Source: Phenylobacterium sp. RIFCSPHIGHO2_01_FULL_69_31
GTDB taxonomy: Bacteria; Pseudomonadota; Alphaproteobacteria; Caulobacterales; Caulobacteraceae
Direction: 5' to 3'
NCBI RefSeq assembly: GCF_001824475.1
Contig: NZ_MHXN01000009.1
Coordinates: 1 to 64,000 of the forward strand
Length of the DNA stretch: 64,000 nt
Below, in pieces: positions 7,549 to 15,814 of the stretch. The notes beneath the pieces are model-generated. The model did not search any database, had not been told where the DNA came from, and saw only the letters and a list, made by a program, of their open reading frames with translations. The position numbers and the translations under genes were made by a program. The first letter of the stretch is position 1. Each line of letters begins with the position of its first letter.

Positions 7549-8684
7549 TGCGCGTCGAGCCGTCCGTTCCCGCCGAGATGCTCTCGGCGATCCGCAGCCC
7601 CCTGGAGGCCTCAGGCGCCGAGCGCGCCGATGCGCCGCTGCTGCAGCCGCTGAACCTTCTGCTGGACCTGGCGGGCGAGGAGATGCGCGCGCGGCTGTTC
7701 GTGGTGCAGGCCGAGGGCGGGGCGGAAAGCTGCCTGCGGCCGGACTTCACCGTCGCCATCGCCCGCCAGCACCTGGAGGGCGGCCGGGCGGCCGGGCTCT
7801 ACTGGTACCAGGGCGCGGCGTTCCGGGCCTCGACCGGGACCGACCGGCCGGAAGAGTTCGTGCAACTTGGCCTGGAGATGTTCTCGCCCGGCGGCGGAGC
7901 GGTCGAGGCGGCGGACGCCGAGATCGCCGCGCTGGCCTGGCGGGCGGCCGAGGCCGGCGGGCGGGGGGACCTGTCGCTGTGGCTGGGCGACGTGGCGCTG
8001 TTTGCGGCCTTCATCGAGAGCCTGGACCTGCCGGAGACCTTGGCCAGCCGGCTGCGGCGCGTGGCCGGGCGTCCGCGGCTCTTGTGGGCGGAGCTCTCGC
8101 GCACGGGCCAGGCGACCTCGGACGGCGGGACGCTGGCGGGCCTGCTGGCCGGGCTGTCCGAAGCCCAGGCCGCCGCCCTGCTGGAAGAGGTGTGGGCGCT
8201 GGCCGGGGTGGAGCCCGTGGGCGGCCGCGGTCCGGCCGAGATCGCGGCGCGGCTGGTGCGCAAGGCGGAAGCCGCGACCGCGCCGGCGCTCACCGAGGCG
8301 CAGTCCGAGGCGATCCGCGCCTTCATGGCCATCGACGATGCGCCCGCCTACGCCTTCGCCCGGATGCGCGAGCTGGCCGGCGGTCGGGACGGGGCGCTGA
8401 AGGCGGCGCTGGCCGGATGGGAGGCGCGCCTCCTGGAACTCACCCGCACGGTCCCGGCGGACCGGCTGCGGTTCACCCCGGCGCTGGGGCATGCGTTCGA
8501 CTACTACGACGGCATCACCTTCGAGGTGCGCAGCGACGCCCTCGGGCCGGAGCGGGCGGTGGCGGTCGGCGGCCGGTACGATGGCCTGCTGACCCGGCTG
8601 GGCGGGGCGGGCGATGCGCGGGCGGTGGGCTGCATGGTGCGGCCCTGGCGCGCCTGGCGCGGTGGCGAAGGAGCCGGGGCATGA
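7548..8684 (+). CDS. hisZ: ATP phosphoribosyltransferase regulatory subunit
   Basis: Predicted 378-residue HisZ, a catalytically dead paralogue of histidyl-tRNA synthetase that forms the hetero-octamer with short-form HisG and makes it sensitive to histidine. HisRS-like folds remain: the class II core with QLGLEMFSPGG, HAFDYYDGITFEV in place of the HisRS YYTG motif, and AVGGRYDGL near the end. The class II catalytic arginines and the anticodon-binding domain are absent, as expected. The start at 7548 overlaps the hisS stop. hisG follows after 87 bases. Confidence 0.93.
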   Translation: MRVEPSVPAEMLSAIRSPLEASGAERADAPLLQPLNLLLDLAGEEMRARLFVVQAEGGAESCLRPDFTVAIARQHLEGGRAAGLYWYQGAAFRASTGTDRPEEFVQLGLEMFSPGGGAVEAADAEIAALAWRAAEAGGRGDLSLWLGDVALFAAFIESLDLPETLASRLRRVAGRPRLLWAELSRTGQATSDGGTLAGLLAGLSEAQAAALLEEVWALAGVEPVGGRGPAEIAARLVRKAEAATAPALTEAQSEAIRAFMAIDDAPAYAFARMRELAGGRDGALKAALAGWEARLLELTRTVPADRLRFTPALGHAFDYYDGITFEVRSDALGPERAVAVGGRYDGLLTRLGGAGDARAVGCMVRPWRAWRGGEGAGA

Positions 8685-8771
8685 CCCTCCTTCGCCAAGG
8701 CTTCGGAGGGTGCATCCTCCTTTCAACAACCGCAGGCCTGATCCTGCGAAGCTCCAGGGGAGCGTAGCAGG
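8685..8771 (+). other. hisZ-hisG spacer with hairpin
   Basis: The 87-base gap begins with CCCTCC and, about 20 bases on, GGAGGG; the arms can pair around a TTCG/CTTCG-rich centre. No T-run follows, so it may be a processing or stability element or a small dispersed palindrome rather than a terminator. It is the only real gap in the hisS-hisZ-hisG set. Confidence 0.35.
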
Positions 8772-9722
8772 ATGAGCGGACTCGTCATCGCGGTCCCGTC
8801 CAAGGGGCGGCTGAAGGAGCAGGTCGAGGGCTGGCTGGCCGACAGCGGCCTGAAGCTGGAGGTCACCGGCGGGGCGCGGGGCTATCTCGCCAGCCTGAAG
8901 GGCCTGCCGGGCGCCCAGGTGCGCCTGCTCTCCGCGGCCGACATCGCCGATGCGCTGGATGCGGGCGAGGTCCACCTGGGTGTCACCGGCGAGGACCTGC
9001 TGCGCGAACGCGGCGAGGATCTCGACGCGCGGCTTTTGCTGCTGCGCGCGCTGGGCTTCGGGCGGGCAGACCTGGTCACCGCCGTGCCGAAGAGCTGGCT
9101 GGACGTCGACAGCATGGCCGACCTGGAGGAGGTGGCCCACGACTACGTGCGCCGCACCGGCCGGCGGATGCGCGTGGCCACCAAGTACCTGACCCAGACG
9201 CGCAGCTTCTTCGCCCGTCACGGCATCGCGGACTATCGAATCACCGAATCGGGCGGCGCGACGGAAGGCGCCCCGGCGGCGGGGTCGGCCGAGCTGGTGG
9301 TCGACATCACCACGACTGGGGCGACCCTGCAGGCCAACGGGCTGAAGGTGCTGGCCGATGGCGTGATGCTGAAGAGCCAGGCGCAACTGGCGGCGTCCCT
9401 GCGGGCGACGTGGAGCCCGGAGGCCTTGGCCCAGGCCGAGCGGCTGCTGCGGATCGTCGAAGCGCGGGCCGCCGCGCTGCGCAGCTCCACCCTGACCTGG
9501 CCCGCGGGCGGGGATGCGGTGGAGGTGGCGACGGTCAATGCGCTGGTGACCGCGGGGGCGTCGCGACGGCCCAACGGATTGCTCGTCGATTCGGGCCAAC
9601 TGGCCGACGCCTCGCTCGCGCTGAACGCCGCCGGACTGGGACCGGTAACAGTCTCGAAGCCGGATTTCGTCTTTGACGTGAAGTGCTTGGCGTTCGACAC
9701 GCTGAGATCGCGGGTTATTTGA
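8772..9722 (+). CDS. hisG: ATP phosphoribosyltransferase catalytic subunit
   Basis: Predicted 316-residue HisG, which joins ATP and PRPP in the first step of histidine biosynthesis. It opens with AVPSKGRLKEQ, typical of the family, and carries the PRPP-binding segment ELVVDITTTGATLQANGL in the middle third. It lacks the C-terminal regulatory ACT-like domain of long HisG, which agrees with the partner hisZ next door. It is somewhat longer than many short forms because of a C-terminal tail after about residue 230. Its stop overlaps a TTTGAC-N6-GTCAAA palindrome. Confidence 0.93.
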   Translation: MSGLVIAVPSKGRLKEQVEGWLADSGLKLEVTGGARGYLASLKGLPGAQVRLLSAADIADALDAGEVHLGVTGEDLLRERGEDLDARLLLLRALGFGRADLVTAVPKSWLDVDSMADLEEVAHDYVRRTGRRMRVATKYLTQTRSFFARHGIADYRITESGGATEGAPAAGSAELVVDITTTGATLQANGLKVLADGVMLKSQAQLAASLRATWSPEALAQAERLLRIVEARAAALRSSTLTWPAGGDAVEVATVNALVTAGASRRPNGLLVDSGQLADASLALNAAGLGPVTVSKPDFVFDVKCLAFDTLRSRVI

Positions 9723-9735
9723 CGGTTACGTCAAA
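9718..9735. promoter_or_regulatory. Palindrome TTTGAC-N6-GTCAAA, copy 1
   Basis: TTTGAC (9718-9723) and GTCAAA (9730-9735) are separated by 6 bases and overlap the hisG stop codon. An identically built site lies at 9981-9998, on the other side of the small-RNA candidate. Operator function is inferred. Confidence 0.4.
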
Positions 9736-9839
9736 AAACGCCGTAAAATTTGCTCGCGCTCGCGAAATTCTGATCGTAACGCCCCCATTCGGGGTCTTTG
9801 GCCCGTTGACTCGGGTAGAAAATTGCCGTTCTGTCATCA

Positions 9840-9967
9840 GGCGAGAGACATGAAGGCGCTAGTCCCGAGGTCTCCGGCGTTTCGGGGAGGAAACGCCCGC
9901 TCAATCAGAGCGACTGCTCAAGGCGGCCCGCAGCGATTATCCCCCGCTGCGGGCCGATTCTTTTTCC
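9840..9967 (+). ncRNA. Candidate structured small RNA
   Basis: This stretch lies between convergent hisG and the M13 peptidase gene and has no convincing coding frame. It contains four successive helices: GAGAC/GTCTC (9845-9849, 9870-9874), GGCGTTT/AAACGCC with a CGGGGAGG loop (9876-9897), CGCTC/GAGCG (9898-9912), and a strong 11-base terminator stem followed by T-rich sequence. Upstream at 9806 is TTGACT, a possible -35 element. It may be a free-standing small RNA or a structured 3' end of the hisG transcript. I do not recognise the family. Confidence 0.5.
9925..9967 (+). terminator. Rho-independent terminator
   Basis: GGCCCGCAGCG (9925-9935) and CGCTGCGGGCC (9945-9955) form a perfect 11-base stem with a 9-base loop, followed by GATTCTTTTT. 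It is the clearest intrinsic terminator in the window and ends transcription from hisG or from the small-RNA candidate. Confidence 0.9.
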
Positions 9968-9980
9968 GGAGATCGATAGT

Positions 9981-9998
9981 TTTGACGCGTGAGTCAAA
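9981..9998. promoter_or_regulatory. Palindrome TTTGAC-N6-GTCAAA, copy 2
   Basis: TTTGAC (9981-9986) and GTCAAA (9993-9998) with a 6-base spacer, extended by one T/A pair. It has the same half-sites and spacing as 9718-9735, and lies just after the terminator. Function is inferred. Confidence 0.4.
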
Positions 9999-10005
9999 AT
10001 TGTTG

Positions 10006-10142
10006 CTCCCTCTCGGGGGAGCTGTCAGCGAAGCTGACTGAGGGGGCTTCCACTCAAACCGTTCCGCCGGCGTCTCGAGCGCAGATGTCCAGGCGGAAGC
10101 CCCCTCCGTCGCCGTCGGCGACACCTCCCCCAACGGGGGAGG
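10006..10142. repeat. Pair of inverted palindromic repeats
   Basis: Two diverged copies of an intergenic repeat face each other. The left copy is 10006-10051 and the right copy, inverted, is 10095-10142. Each has GGGGGAG arms, then a GTC-stem-GAC hairpin, then GGAGGGGGCTTCC or a close variant (left copy TGAGGGGGCTTCC). The whole could fold into a long hairpin around a 43-base centre. It lies beyond the stop of the M13 peptidase gene and could stabilise or end that transcript. Confidence 0.55.
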
Positions 10143-10152
10143 AACTTCGGTC

Positions 10153-12225
10153 TCACCAGATCCGAACCCTTTGCTCCGGCGGCACGTACATCGGATCGCC
10201 GGGCTTCACGCCGAAGGCCTCGTAGAAGGCGTCGATGTTGCGGACCGGCAGGTCGACGCGGGCCACCGGCGGCGCGTGGGGGTCGGACACCAGGATCTGC
10301 TTCATGAAGTCGTCGCGGTACTTGCCGCGCCAGACCTGGGCCCAGCCCAGGAACACCCGCTGGTCGCCGGTCAGGCCATCGATCACCGGCGCGGGCTTGC
10401 CCTTCAGCGACAGGCGATAGGCGTCGAGCGCCAGCAGCAGCCCGCCCAGGTCGGCGATGTTCTCGCCCATGGTCAGCTCGCCGTTGATCTTCGCGCCCGG
10501 GAGCACCTCGGTGGCCGAGTACTGCTTTCCGAGGCGCTCGGCCTGGACCGCGAACTTGGCCTCGTCGTCCTTGGTCCACCATTCGGAGAGGCGGCCGTCG
10601 CCGTCGGACTTGCGGCCCTGGTCGTCGAAGCCGTGGGTGATCTCGTGCCCGATCACGCCGCCGATGCCGCCGTAGTTCACGGCCGGGTCGCCCTCGGGAT
10701 CGAAGAACGGCGGCTGGAGGATGGCGGCCGGGAAGACGATCTCGTTCTTGGTCGAGGAGTAGTAGGCGTTGATCGTCGCCGGCGTCATTTCCCATTCGGC
10801 GCGGTCCACCGGCTGGTTCAGGCGCGCGGTGCGGAAGTTCCAGTCGAAGGCGGCCGCCCGCTCGACGTTGCCGTAGAGATCGCCGTCGACGATCTGTAGG
10901 CCCGAATAGTCCCGCCACTTGTCGGGGTAGCCGATCTTGACGGTGAACTTCCCGAGCTTCTCCAGCGCCTTGCGCTTGGTCTCGGGGCCCATCCAGTCCA
11001 GCTTCTGGATGCGGGCGCCCATGGCGGTCTTCAGGTCGCCGACCAGGGCCTCCATCCGCGCCTTGCTGTCGGCGGGGAAGTAGGCGTCGACATAGAGCTT
11101 GCCCACCGCCTCGCCCAGGTTGGCGTCCACCAGGTTCACCCCCCGCTTCCAGCGCGGCTGCTGCGCGGGCGTGCCCGAGAGGGTCTTGGCGCGGAAGTCG
11201 AAACGGGCCTGGTCGAAATCCTTGGAGAGGTAGCTCGCCGCCTGATCGACGGTGGTGAAGGCCAGCCAGGCCTTCAGGGTCTCGACGTCGGTCGCGCCGT
11301 AGATGGCGGCGATCTTGGGGAAGGCGGTGTTCTCAGCCGCGATCACCCGTGTCGCCTTGGCAAGTCCGGCGCCGTCCAGGAAGGCGCTCCAGTCGAAGCC
11401 CGGCGCGAAGGCGGCCAGCTTCGCGGTCTCGACGGGGTTGTAGGTCTTGTCGTCGTCGCGACGCTCGGCCCGGGTCCAGGAGATCTTAGCCACCTCGGTC
11501 TCCATGGCGACGATGGCCTTGGCGCTGGCCTCGGGGTTGGGCCAGCCCGCCAGGCCCAGCAGCTTGGCTACATAGGCCTCGTAGGCCTTGCGCTGCGGCT
11601 CGAACTTGGCGTCGAGGTAGTAGTCGCGGTCGGGCAGGGTGAGGCCGCCCTGGCTCAGATAGACCGCGTACTTCAGCGGATCCTTGGCGTCGTCATAGAC
11701 CTGCGGGTTGAAGAAGCTCTGGCCGAAGCCGCCCGCCGTGGCGCCCATCAGCCGGGCGACCTCGGCGCGGGTCCGGGCGCCGCGAATCCTGGCGAGGTCG
11801 GCCTCCAGGGGCCTGGCGCCCAGGGCCTCGACCTTCGCCTCATCCATGAAGCTGCGATAGAGGGCGCCGACCTTGGCCTCGACGCCGCCGGCCGTCCCGC
11901 CCGCCGCCGCCTTCTCGATCACCGCCCGCATCCGGTCCTTGGACAGTTCGTCCAGCACGTTGAAGGCGCCATAGGTCGAGCGGTCTGCGGGGATCGTCAG
12001 CTTCTCCATGTATGCGCCGTTGGCGTAGGCGAAGAGGCTCTTGCCGGGCGAAGAGGCGGTGTCGCGGCCGGCCATGTCGAAACCCCAGGGGCCCATCCGG
12101 GGCGCCTTGCTGAGGTCGCGGGCGGCGGTTTCCGGAGCGGTGGTCGCAGCGTCGGCGGCGAAGGCGCTGGGGCTGGCGGCGAGCAGGGCGGCCGCGCAGG
12201 CGGCGGCGAGCCAGGCAGTCTTCAT
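10153..12225 (-). CDS. M13 family metallopeptidase (neprilysin/PepO-like)
   Basis: Predicted 690-residue secreted zinc endopeptidase. A Sec signal peptide (residues 1 to about 24, ending SAFA) precedes a long helical M13 N-domain. The catalytic domain has NAYYSSTKNEIVFPAAILQ (substrate strand), HEITH (His527-His531, with Glu528 catalytic) and ENIADLGGL, giving the third zinc ligand. Length is typical for bacterial M13 peptidases. It follows the PCuAC gene by 85 bases on the same strand; whether it belongs to the copper operon is uncertain. Confidence 0.93.
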   Translation of the reverse strand: MKTAWLAAACAAALLAASPSAFAADAATTAPETAARDLSKAPRMGPWGFDMAGRDTASSPGKSLFAYANGAYMEKLTIPADRSTYGAFNVLDELSKDRMRAVIEKAAAGGTAGGVEAKVGALYRSFMDEAKVEALGARPLEADLARIRGARTRAEVARLMGATAGGFGQSFFNPQVYDDAKDPLKYAVYLSQGGLTLPDRDYYLDAKFEPQRKAYEAYVAKLLGLAGWPNPEASAKAIVAMETEVAKISWTRAERRDDDKTYNPVETAKLAAFAPGFDWSAFLDGAGLAKATRVIAAENTAFPKIAAIYGATDVETLKAWLAFTTVDQAASYLSKDFDQARFDFRAKTLSGTPAQQPRWKRGVNLVDANLGEAVGKLYVDAYFPADSKARMEALVGDLKTAMGARIQKLDWMGPETKRKALEKLGKFTVKIGYPDKWRDYSGLQIVDGDLYGNVERAAAFDWNFRTARLNQPVDRAEWEMTPATINAYYSSTKNEIVFPAAILQPPFFDPEGDPAVNYGGIGGVIGHEITHGFDDQGRKSDGDGRLSEWWTKDDEAKFAVQAERLGKQYSATEVLPGAKINGELTMGENIADLGGLLLALDAYRLSLKGKPAPVIDGLTGDQRVFLGWAQVWRGKYRDDFMKQILVSDPHAPPVARVDLPVRNIDAFYEAFGVKPGDPMYVPPEQRVRIW

Positions 12226-12310
12226 AGGTATGGGGTCTCGCTTGATCGAAGTCGGCGCGGACCATGCTACGGGCCCGCGCCGTTACGCTCGTTACATTTC
12301 TGTCAGACGG

Positions 12311-12754
12311 CTAGTGATGATGATGCGCGGCCGCGGCGGGAGGCCCCATCGCCGCGACGAACGAGACCTTCACCGTGGCGCCGCTGGCGAAGGTAAGGGT
12401 GGCCGGCACGGCGTCACCCGTCTTCACGGGCTTAGTCAGGCCTACGAACATCAGATGATAGCCGCCGGGCGCGAAGGTGACGCTTCCCCCGGCCGGGACC
12501 GGGACGCGGGCGACCTGCTTCATGGAGGCCATCCCGCCGCTCATGCTGGACTGGTGGATCTGGACCGTCCGGGCCAGGGGGCTGGCGACGGCGACCAGGG
12601 CGTCGGGCTTCGCGTCCGGGTTCTTCAGGGTCATGAAACCGGCGCCGGTCCCGCCCTGGGCGGCGGGCCGGGTCCAGGCGGCCTCGACCTTGGGGGCGGC
12701 CTGCGCGGCGGTGGCGACGGCCAGGGCCGCCAGGGTGGTGAGAAGACGTCTCAT
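12311..12754 (-). CDS. Periplasmic copper chaperone PCu(A)C
   Basis: Predicted 147-residue exported copper-binding protein. A signal peptide of about 19 residues is followed by the PCuAC beta fold. The metal motif is present: His67, Met residues at 71, 75 and 78, then GGYHLMF with His100 and Met102. The protein ends in four His, an additional likely metal site. In relatives it passes Cu(I) to the CuA site of cytochrome oxidase. It is the last gene of DUF2946-TonB-DUF1775-PCuAC; only 9 bases separate it from the DUF1775 gene. Confidence 0.92.
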   Translation of the reverse strand: MRRLLTTLAALAVATAAQAAPKVEAAWTRPAAQGGTGAGFMTLKNPDAKPDALVAVASPLARTVQIHQSSMSGGMASMKQVARVPVPAGGSVTFAPGGYHLMFVGLTKPVKTGDAVPATLTFASGATVKVSFVAAMGPPAAAAHHHH

Positions 12755-12763
12755 CGGCTGTCC

Positions 12764-13249
12764 TTAGTGATGCGGGCCGGCGGCGGCCGGCGCGGGGGTG
12801 AGGATGACGTTCGGCGCAGGATACTTCGGCCGCGCCGCGCCCGGGGGCGCGGTTTCGGTCCAGCGGTTCTGGGCCTCGCCGCAGGTCTGTATGGCCGGGA
12901 AGGCGAGAGGCCCTTCGCCCGGCGGCAGCTTGGCGAGGATCAGGAACTCGTCGAAATGGTCGGCGGGCAGGTCGCCGCGCCAGACGATGGCGGTGACGGC
13001 CTCGCCATCCCCGCGCTCGACGGTGAGCAGCCAGCCCGGCTTGGGCTGCGGCCGCGCGACCGAGGTCCCGGCGGGAATCTCGATCCGCAGGGCGGTCGTG
13101 GCTTTCCCGTCGCAGCCGTGGCCGAGGCCGAAGCGCAACACCTGATAGGCGCCGGCGGCGCCCGTCGCCGGCTGGACGCTCACGTGGGCGGAGGCCGCCG
13201 TCGCCACGGCGAGGCCGACCATGAGGGTCAGGGATCTCAGAACGCCCAT
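12764..13249 (-). CDS. DUF1775 (YcnI-like) copper-binding protein
   Basis: Predicted 161-residue exported protein of the DUF1775/YcnI family. The signal peptide ends at ASA and the mature protein starts with His (AHVSVQP); in characterised YcnI proteins the N-terminal His ligates copper. A conserved Trp-rich segment and Cys (HGCDGKAT, AIQTCGEAQNRW) follow. The start at 13249 lies inside the last codons of the TonB receptor gene (13-base overlap) with GGAGG just upstream, so translation is coupled. The C-terminus ends GPHH, another possible metal site. Confidence 0.88.
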   Translation of the reverse strand: MGVLRSLTLMVGLAVATAASAHVSVQPATGAAGAYQVLRFGLGHGCDGKATTALRIEIPAGTSVARPQPKPGWLLTVERGDGEAVTAIVWRGDLPADHFDEFLILAKLPPGEGPLAFPAIQTCGEAQNRWTETAPPGAARPKYPAPNVILTPAPAAAGPHH

Positions 13250-15282
13250 TGCACGCCTCCGAACACGGATCGCCCGTCGCCGGGCCAGTAGGCCGCGCTC
13301 GCGGCTGTGGCCGCGATCTGCGCCTGGACGTTGGAGATGTAGTCCTTGTCCGCGAGGTTCCGGATGTCGAGGAACAGCGACAGCCGCTCGTCCAGCGCCC
13401 ACCCCGCGTTGAGGTTCACCACGGCATAGGCGGGGGCCTCAGTGGTGTTTCGGTAGTCGACCTGGATCTTCGAGGCCGACCATTCCACCGACGGGGCGAG
13501 GAACCATCCCGACGGGTCCTCGTAGCGCAGCTCGGCCCGGTAGAAATGCTTCGGCACGATGGGCAGGCGGTTGTCGCCGTACTGGCCGTCGCCGTCGAAC
13601 CGGAAGTCGGACAGCGTATAGGTCTGGCGCAGGCGCAGGCGCTCGGCGATCCGCCAGTCCACGGCCGCCTCGATCCCCTGGTGGATCGTTCTGTCCGCGT
13701 TGAAGGTCGAGGCCGGGATGTTCGGCCCGATGGTGAACTGCAGGAGCTCCCTGTCCAGCCAGGCGCGGTAGAGCGTGATATCCCACAGGAACGGCCCGCG
13801 ACGGCCGCGCGTCCCCAGCTCGGCGGTCCAGGCCTCCTGCGCCTTGATCGGCGCGAACCCGAGGTTGGTCGGCGACATCGATCCGAGGTTCGGCGGCTCC
13901 ACCGACTTCGTCACGTTGGCGAACAGCTGGGCGCCGTCGTCCGCCTCCCAGATGAGCCCCACGCGGGGGGCGATCCAGTCGTAGTCCTTGGAGGCCTTGA
14001 GATCGATCGTCCCTGCGACCCCCGGGATGGCGAAGCTGCGGTAGTCGCGCCGGGCCTGGCCCCACGTCCCGCCGGCGACCACGGCCAGGTGCGGCGTCAC
14101 GAACAACCGCCCCTCGACGAAGACGTCCGCAGCGTCGGCGTTCTGCAGGGTGCGGGAGGTCGGCGCGCCCCGCGCGCCCCGCACGTTGACGTAGAAGTTG
14201 GAGTCGAGGTCCCCGGTGCGGAGCCAGACGCCGCCGTAGGCGTCGGCGCGCAGGCCGCCCAGTTCGCCCGCCCAGTCCAGCCGGGCGAAGGCGGCGTAGT
14301 TGCGGCTCTGCTGGTCGATGACCTGGAAGATCGGGTGGTCCAGGTCCTTCCAGACGGCGTAGGCGCCCGCCTCGAGCACGGTGCTGTCGGAGAGGCGCCA
14401 GGTGGTCCTGACCGAACTGCGCAGGCCGCGCTGGTTCCGCCCCTGGTCGTTGTTGTAGTTGCCCACCGTCGCCTGCCGCGGGTCGGCGTCGAACTGGGCC
14501 CGGGTCAGGGCGCCGGGGATCTCCTGGGCGATGTTCCAGCCGCCCACGATGAACCGGACCTCGCGGTCCTCCCCGAAGCTGCGGCCCAGGTTCAGCGCCC
14601 CGAACTGAAGGTTCTGCTGGCTCTGCGGCCGGTAGCCCTGGCCGGTCTGGTTGGTGGCGGCGGCATAGACGTCCCACTCGCCCTGGACGCGGGCGACGGC
14701 CACATGCTCGCGCAGCAGGCCATAGCTGCCCCCATCGACCCGAACGAGGGCCTCGTGGCCGGCGTTCCGGCCCGTGGGCGTCACCACATTGACCGCCCCG
14801 CCCAGCAGCGCGCCGCCGAACCGCAGCGCGTTCCCGCCGCGATAGACCTCGGTGTAGCGGGCGATCAGGGGGTCGATGGACTGGCTGTCGCCGAAGCCGT
14901 CGGCCTCGTTCAGCGGCAGGCCGTCCTGGGCGATCAGGAGGCCGCGGTTGTGGTTGGCGTTGCCGATCCCCGAGCCGCGGATCGACAGGCGGATATCCCC
15001 GCCCCACTTGCGCTGGGCGTAGACGCCCGGCGCATCGCGCAGGACGTCGTCGAGGGCGAGGGCGACGCGCTTTTCATAGGATTCGGCGGAGATCACCGAG
15101 ACGGCCCCCGGTGTCTCCGACAGGCGCTGGCGCGCGTCGGCGACCACGGGCGGGTCTTCGGGGTTTCGGGCGCCGGTGACGATCACCGAATCAACGGTGG
15201 TGGGTGGCGCGTCGTCGGCGGCAAAGGCGATCGACGGGATGCCGGACGCGGCGAGCAGCGCCGCGCGCAAGGCGAGTTTCAT
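13237..15282 (-). CDS. TonB-dependent receptor, probably for copper
   Basis: Predicted 681-residue outer-membrane receptor. A signal peptide (to about residue 21) is followed by a plug domain (VDSVIVTGARN, then SVISAESYEKRVALALDDVLRDAPGV, and IRGSGIGN) and a 22-strand barrel ending in the aromatic terminal residue (GGVQWAF). No STN signalling domain is present. It overlaps the DUF1775 gene and lies in one operon with PCuAC and a DUF2946 gene. That neighbourhood indicates copper or a copper chelate as cargo (inference); similar receptors (OprC/NosA type) import copper. Confidence 0.9.
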   Translation of the reverse strand: MKLALRAALLAASGIPSIAFAADDAPPTTVDSVIVTGARNPEDPPVVADARQRLSETPGAVSVISAESYEKRVALALDDVLRDAPGVYAQRKWGGDIRLSIRGSGIGNANHNRGLLIAQDGLPLNEADGFGDSQSIDPLIARYTEVYRGGNALRFGGALLGGAVNVVTPTGRNAGHEALVRVDGGSYGLLREHVAVARVQGEWDVYAAATNQTGQGYRPQSQQNLQFGALNLGRSFGEDREVRFIVGGWNIAQEIPGALTRAQFDADPRQATVGNYNNDQGRNQRGLRSSVRTTWRLSDSTVLEAGAYAVWKDLDHPIFQVIDQQSRNYAAFARLDWAGELGGLRADAYGGVWLRTGDLDSNFYVNVRGARGAPTSRTLQNADAADVFVEGRLFVTPHLAVVAGGTWGQARRDYRSFAIPGVAGTIDLKASKDYDWIAPRVGLIWEADDGAQLFANVTKSVEPPNLGSMSPTNLGFAPIKAQEAWTAELGTRGRRGPFLWDITLYRAWLDRELLQFTIGPNIPASTFNADRTIHQGIEAAVDWRIAERLRLRQTYTLSDFRFDGDGQYGDNRLPIVPKHFYRAELRYEDPSGWFLAPSVEWSASKIQVDYRNTTEAPAYAVVNLNAGWALDERLSLFLDIRNLADKDYISNVQAQIAATAASAAYWPGDGRSVFGGVQWAF

Positions 15283-15341
15283 GGATGGACTCCGAACATG
15301 ACGAGACGGGCGCGCGAGAGCTCGCGCGCCGACGGCAGCGA

Positions 15342-15704
15342 TCAGGCTTCGGAAGTCGGGGGTCCCTGGCCCGGCGGCCGCGGCGGGGCGCGGGCGGGGG
15401 GTGTGAGGCGGTGCGGTCGGGCGGCGGGGGGCGCCTCGGCGACGACATAGGCCACGTGGCAGACGCTCACCGCCGAGGGCGGGTCGGCCGCGGGGGCAGG
15501 GCAGAGGCAGTGCTTGCAGCTGTGGTCCGCCGCCGGCGAGCCGCCGCCGCCGTCCGGCGCCGCCTGCAGCCCCATGTCGGTGCAGATCAGGAGTTCGCCC
15601 GCCGTGGCCGGGGCCGCGGCGGCGAAGGCGGGGACCAGCGCCTGGACCAGCAAGGCGAACACGGCCAGCAGGGCGATCATCGCCCGGCGCTCGGCGCGCT
15701 CCAT
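15342..15704 (-). CDS. DUF2946-like exported protein
   Basis: Predicted 120-residue protein, first gene of the copper-type operon. The start at 15704 places a hydrophobic signal (MIALLAVFALLVQALVPAFA) at the N-terminus; an in-frame ATG at 15785 is possible but adds a basic leader unlike an export signal. The mature part carries LLICTDMG and HSCKHCLCPAPA, the Cys/His pattern seen in DUF2946 proteins near copper genes. The TonB receptor gene begins 59 bases downstream. Family assignment rests on this pattern and the context. Confidence 0.65.
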   Translation of the reverse strand: MERAERRAMIALLAVFALLVQALVPAFAAAAPATAGELLICTDMGLQAAPDGGGGSPAADHSCKHCLCPAPAADPPSAVSVCHVAYVVAEAPPAARPHRLTPPARAPPRPPGQGPPTSEA

Positions 15705-15814
15705 TCCGGCCTGTTTGCTCGGCAGTCCCACAAACCGGCGTCGTAAACGCACCGCGGGATTCCGCAAGCCGTCTCGATGCCCCATAGTGAGGCTATCGAG
15801 AAATCGGAGACCTG

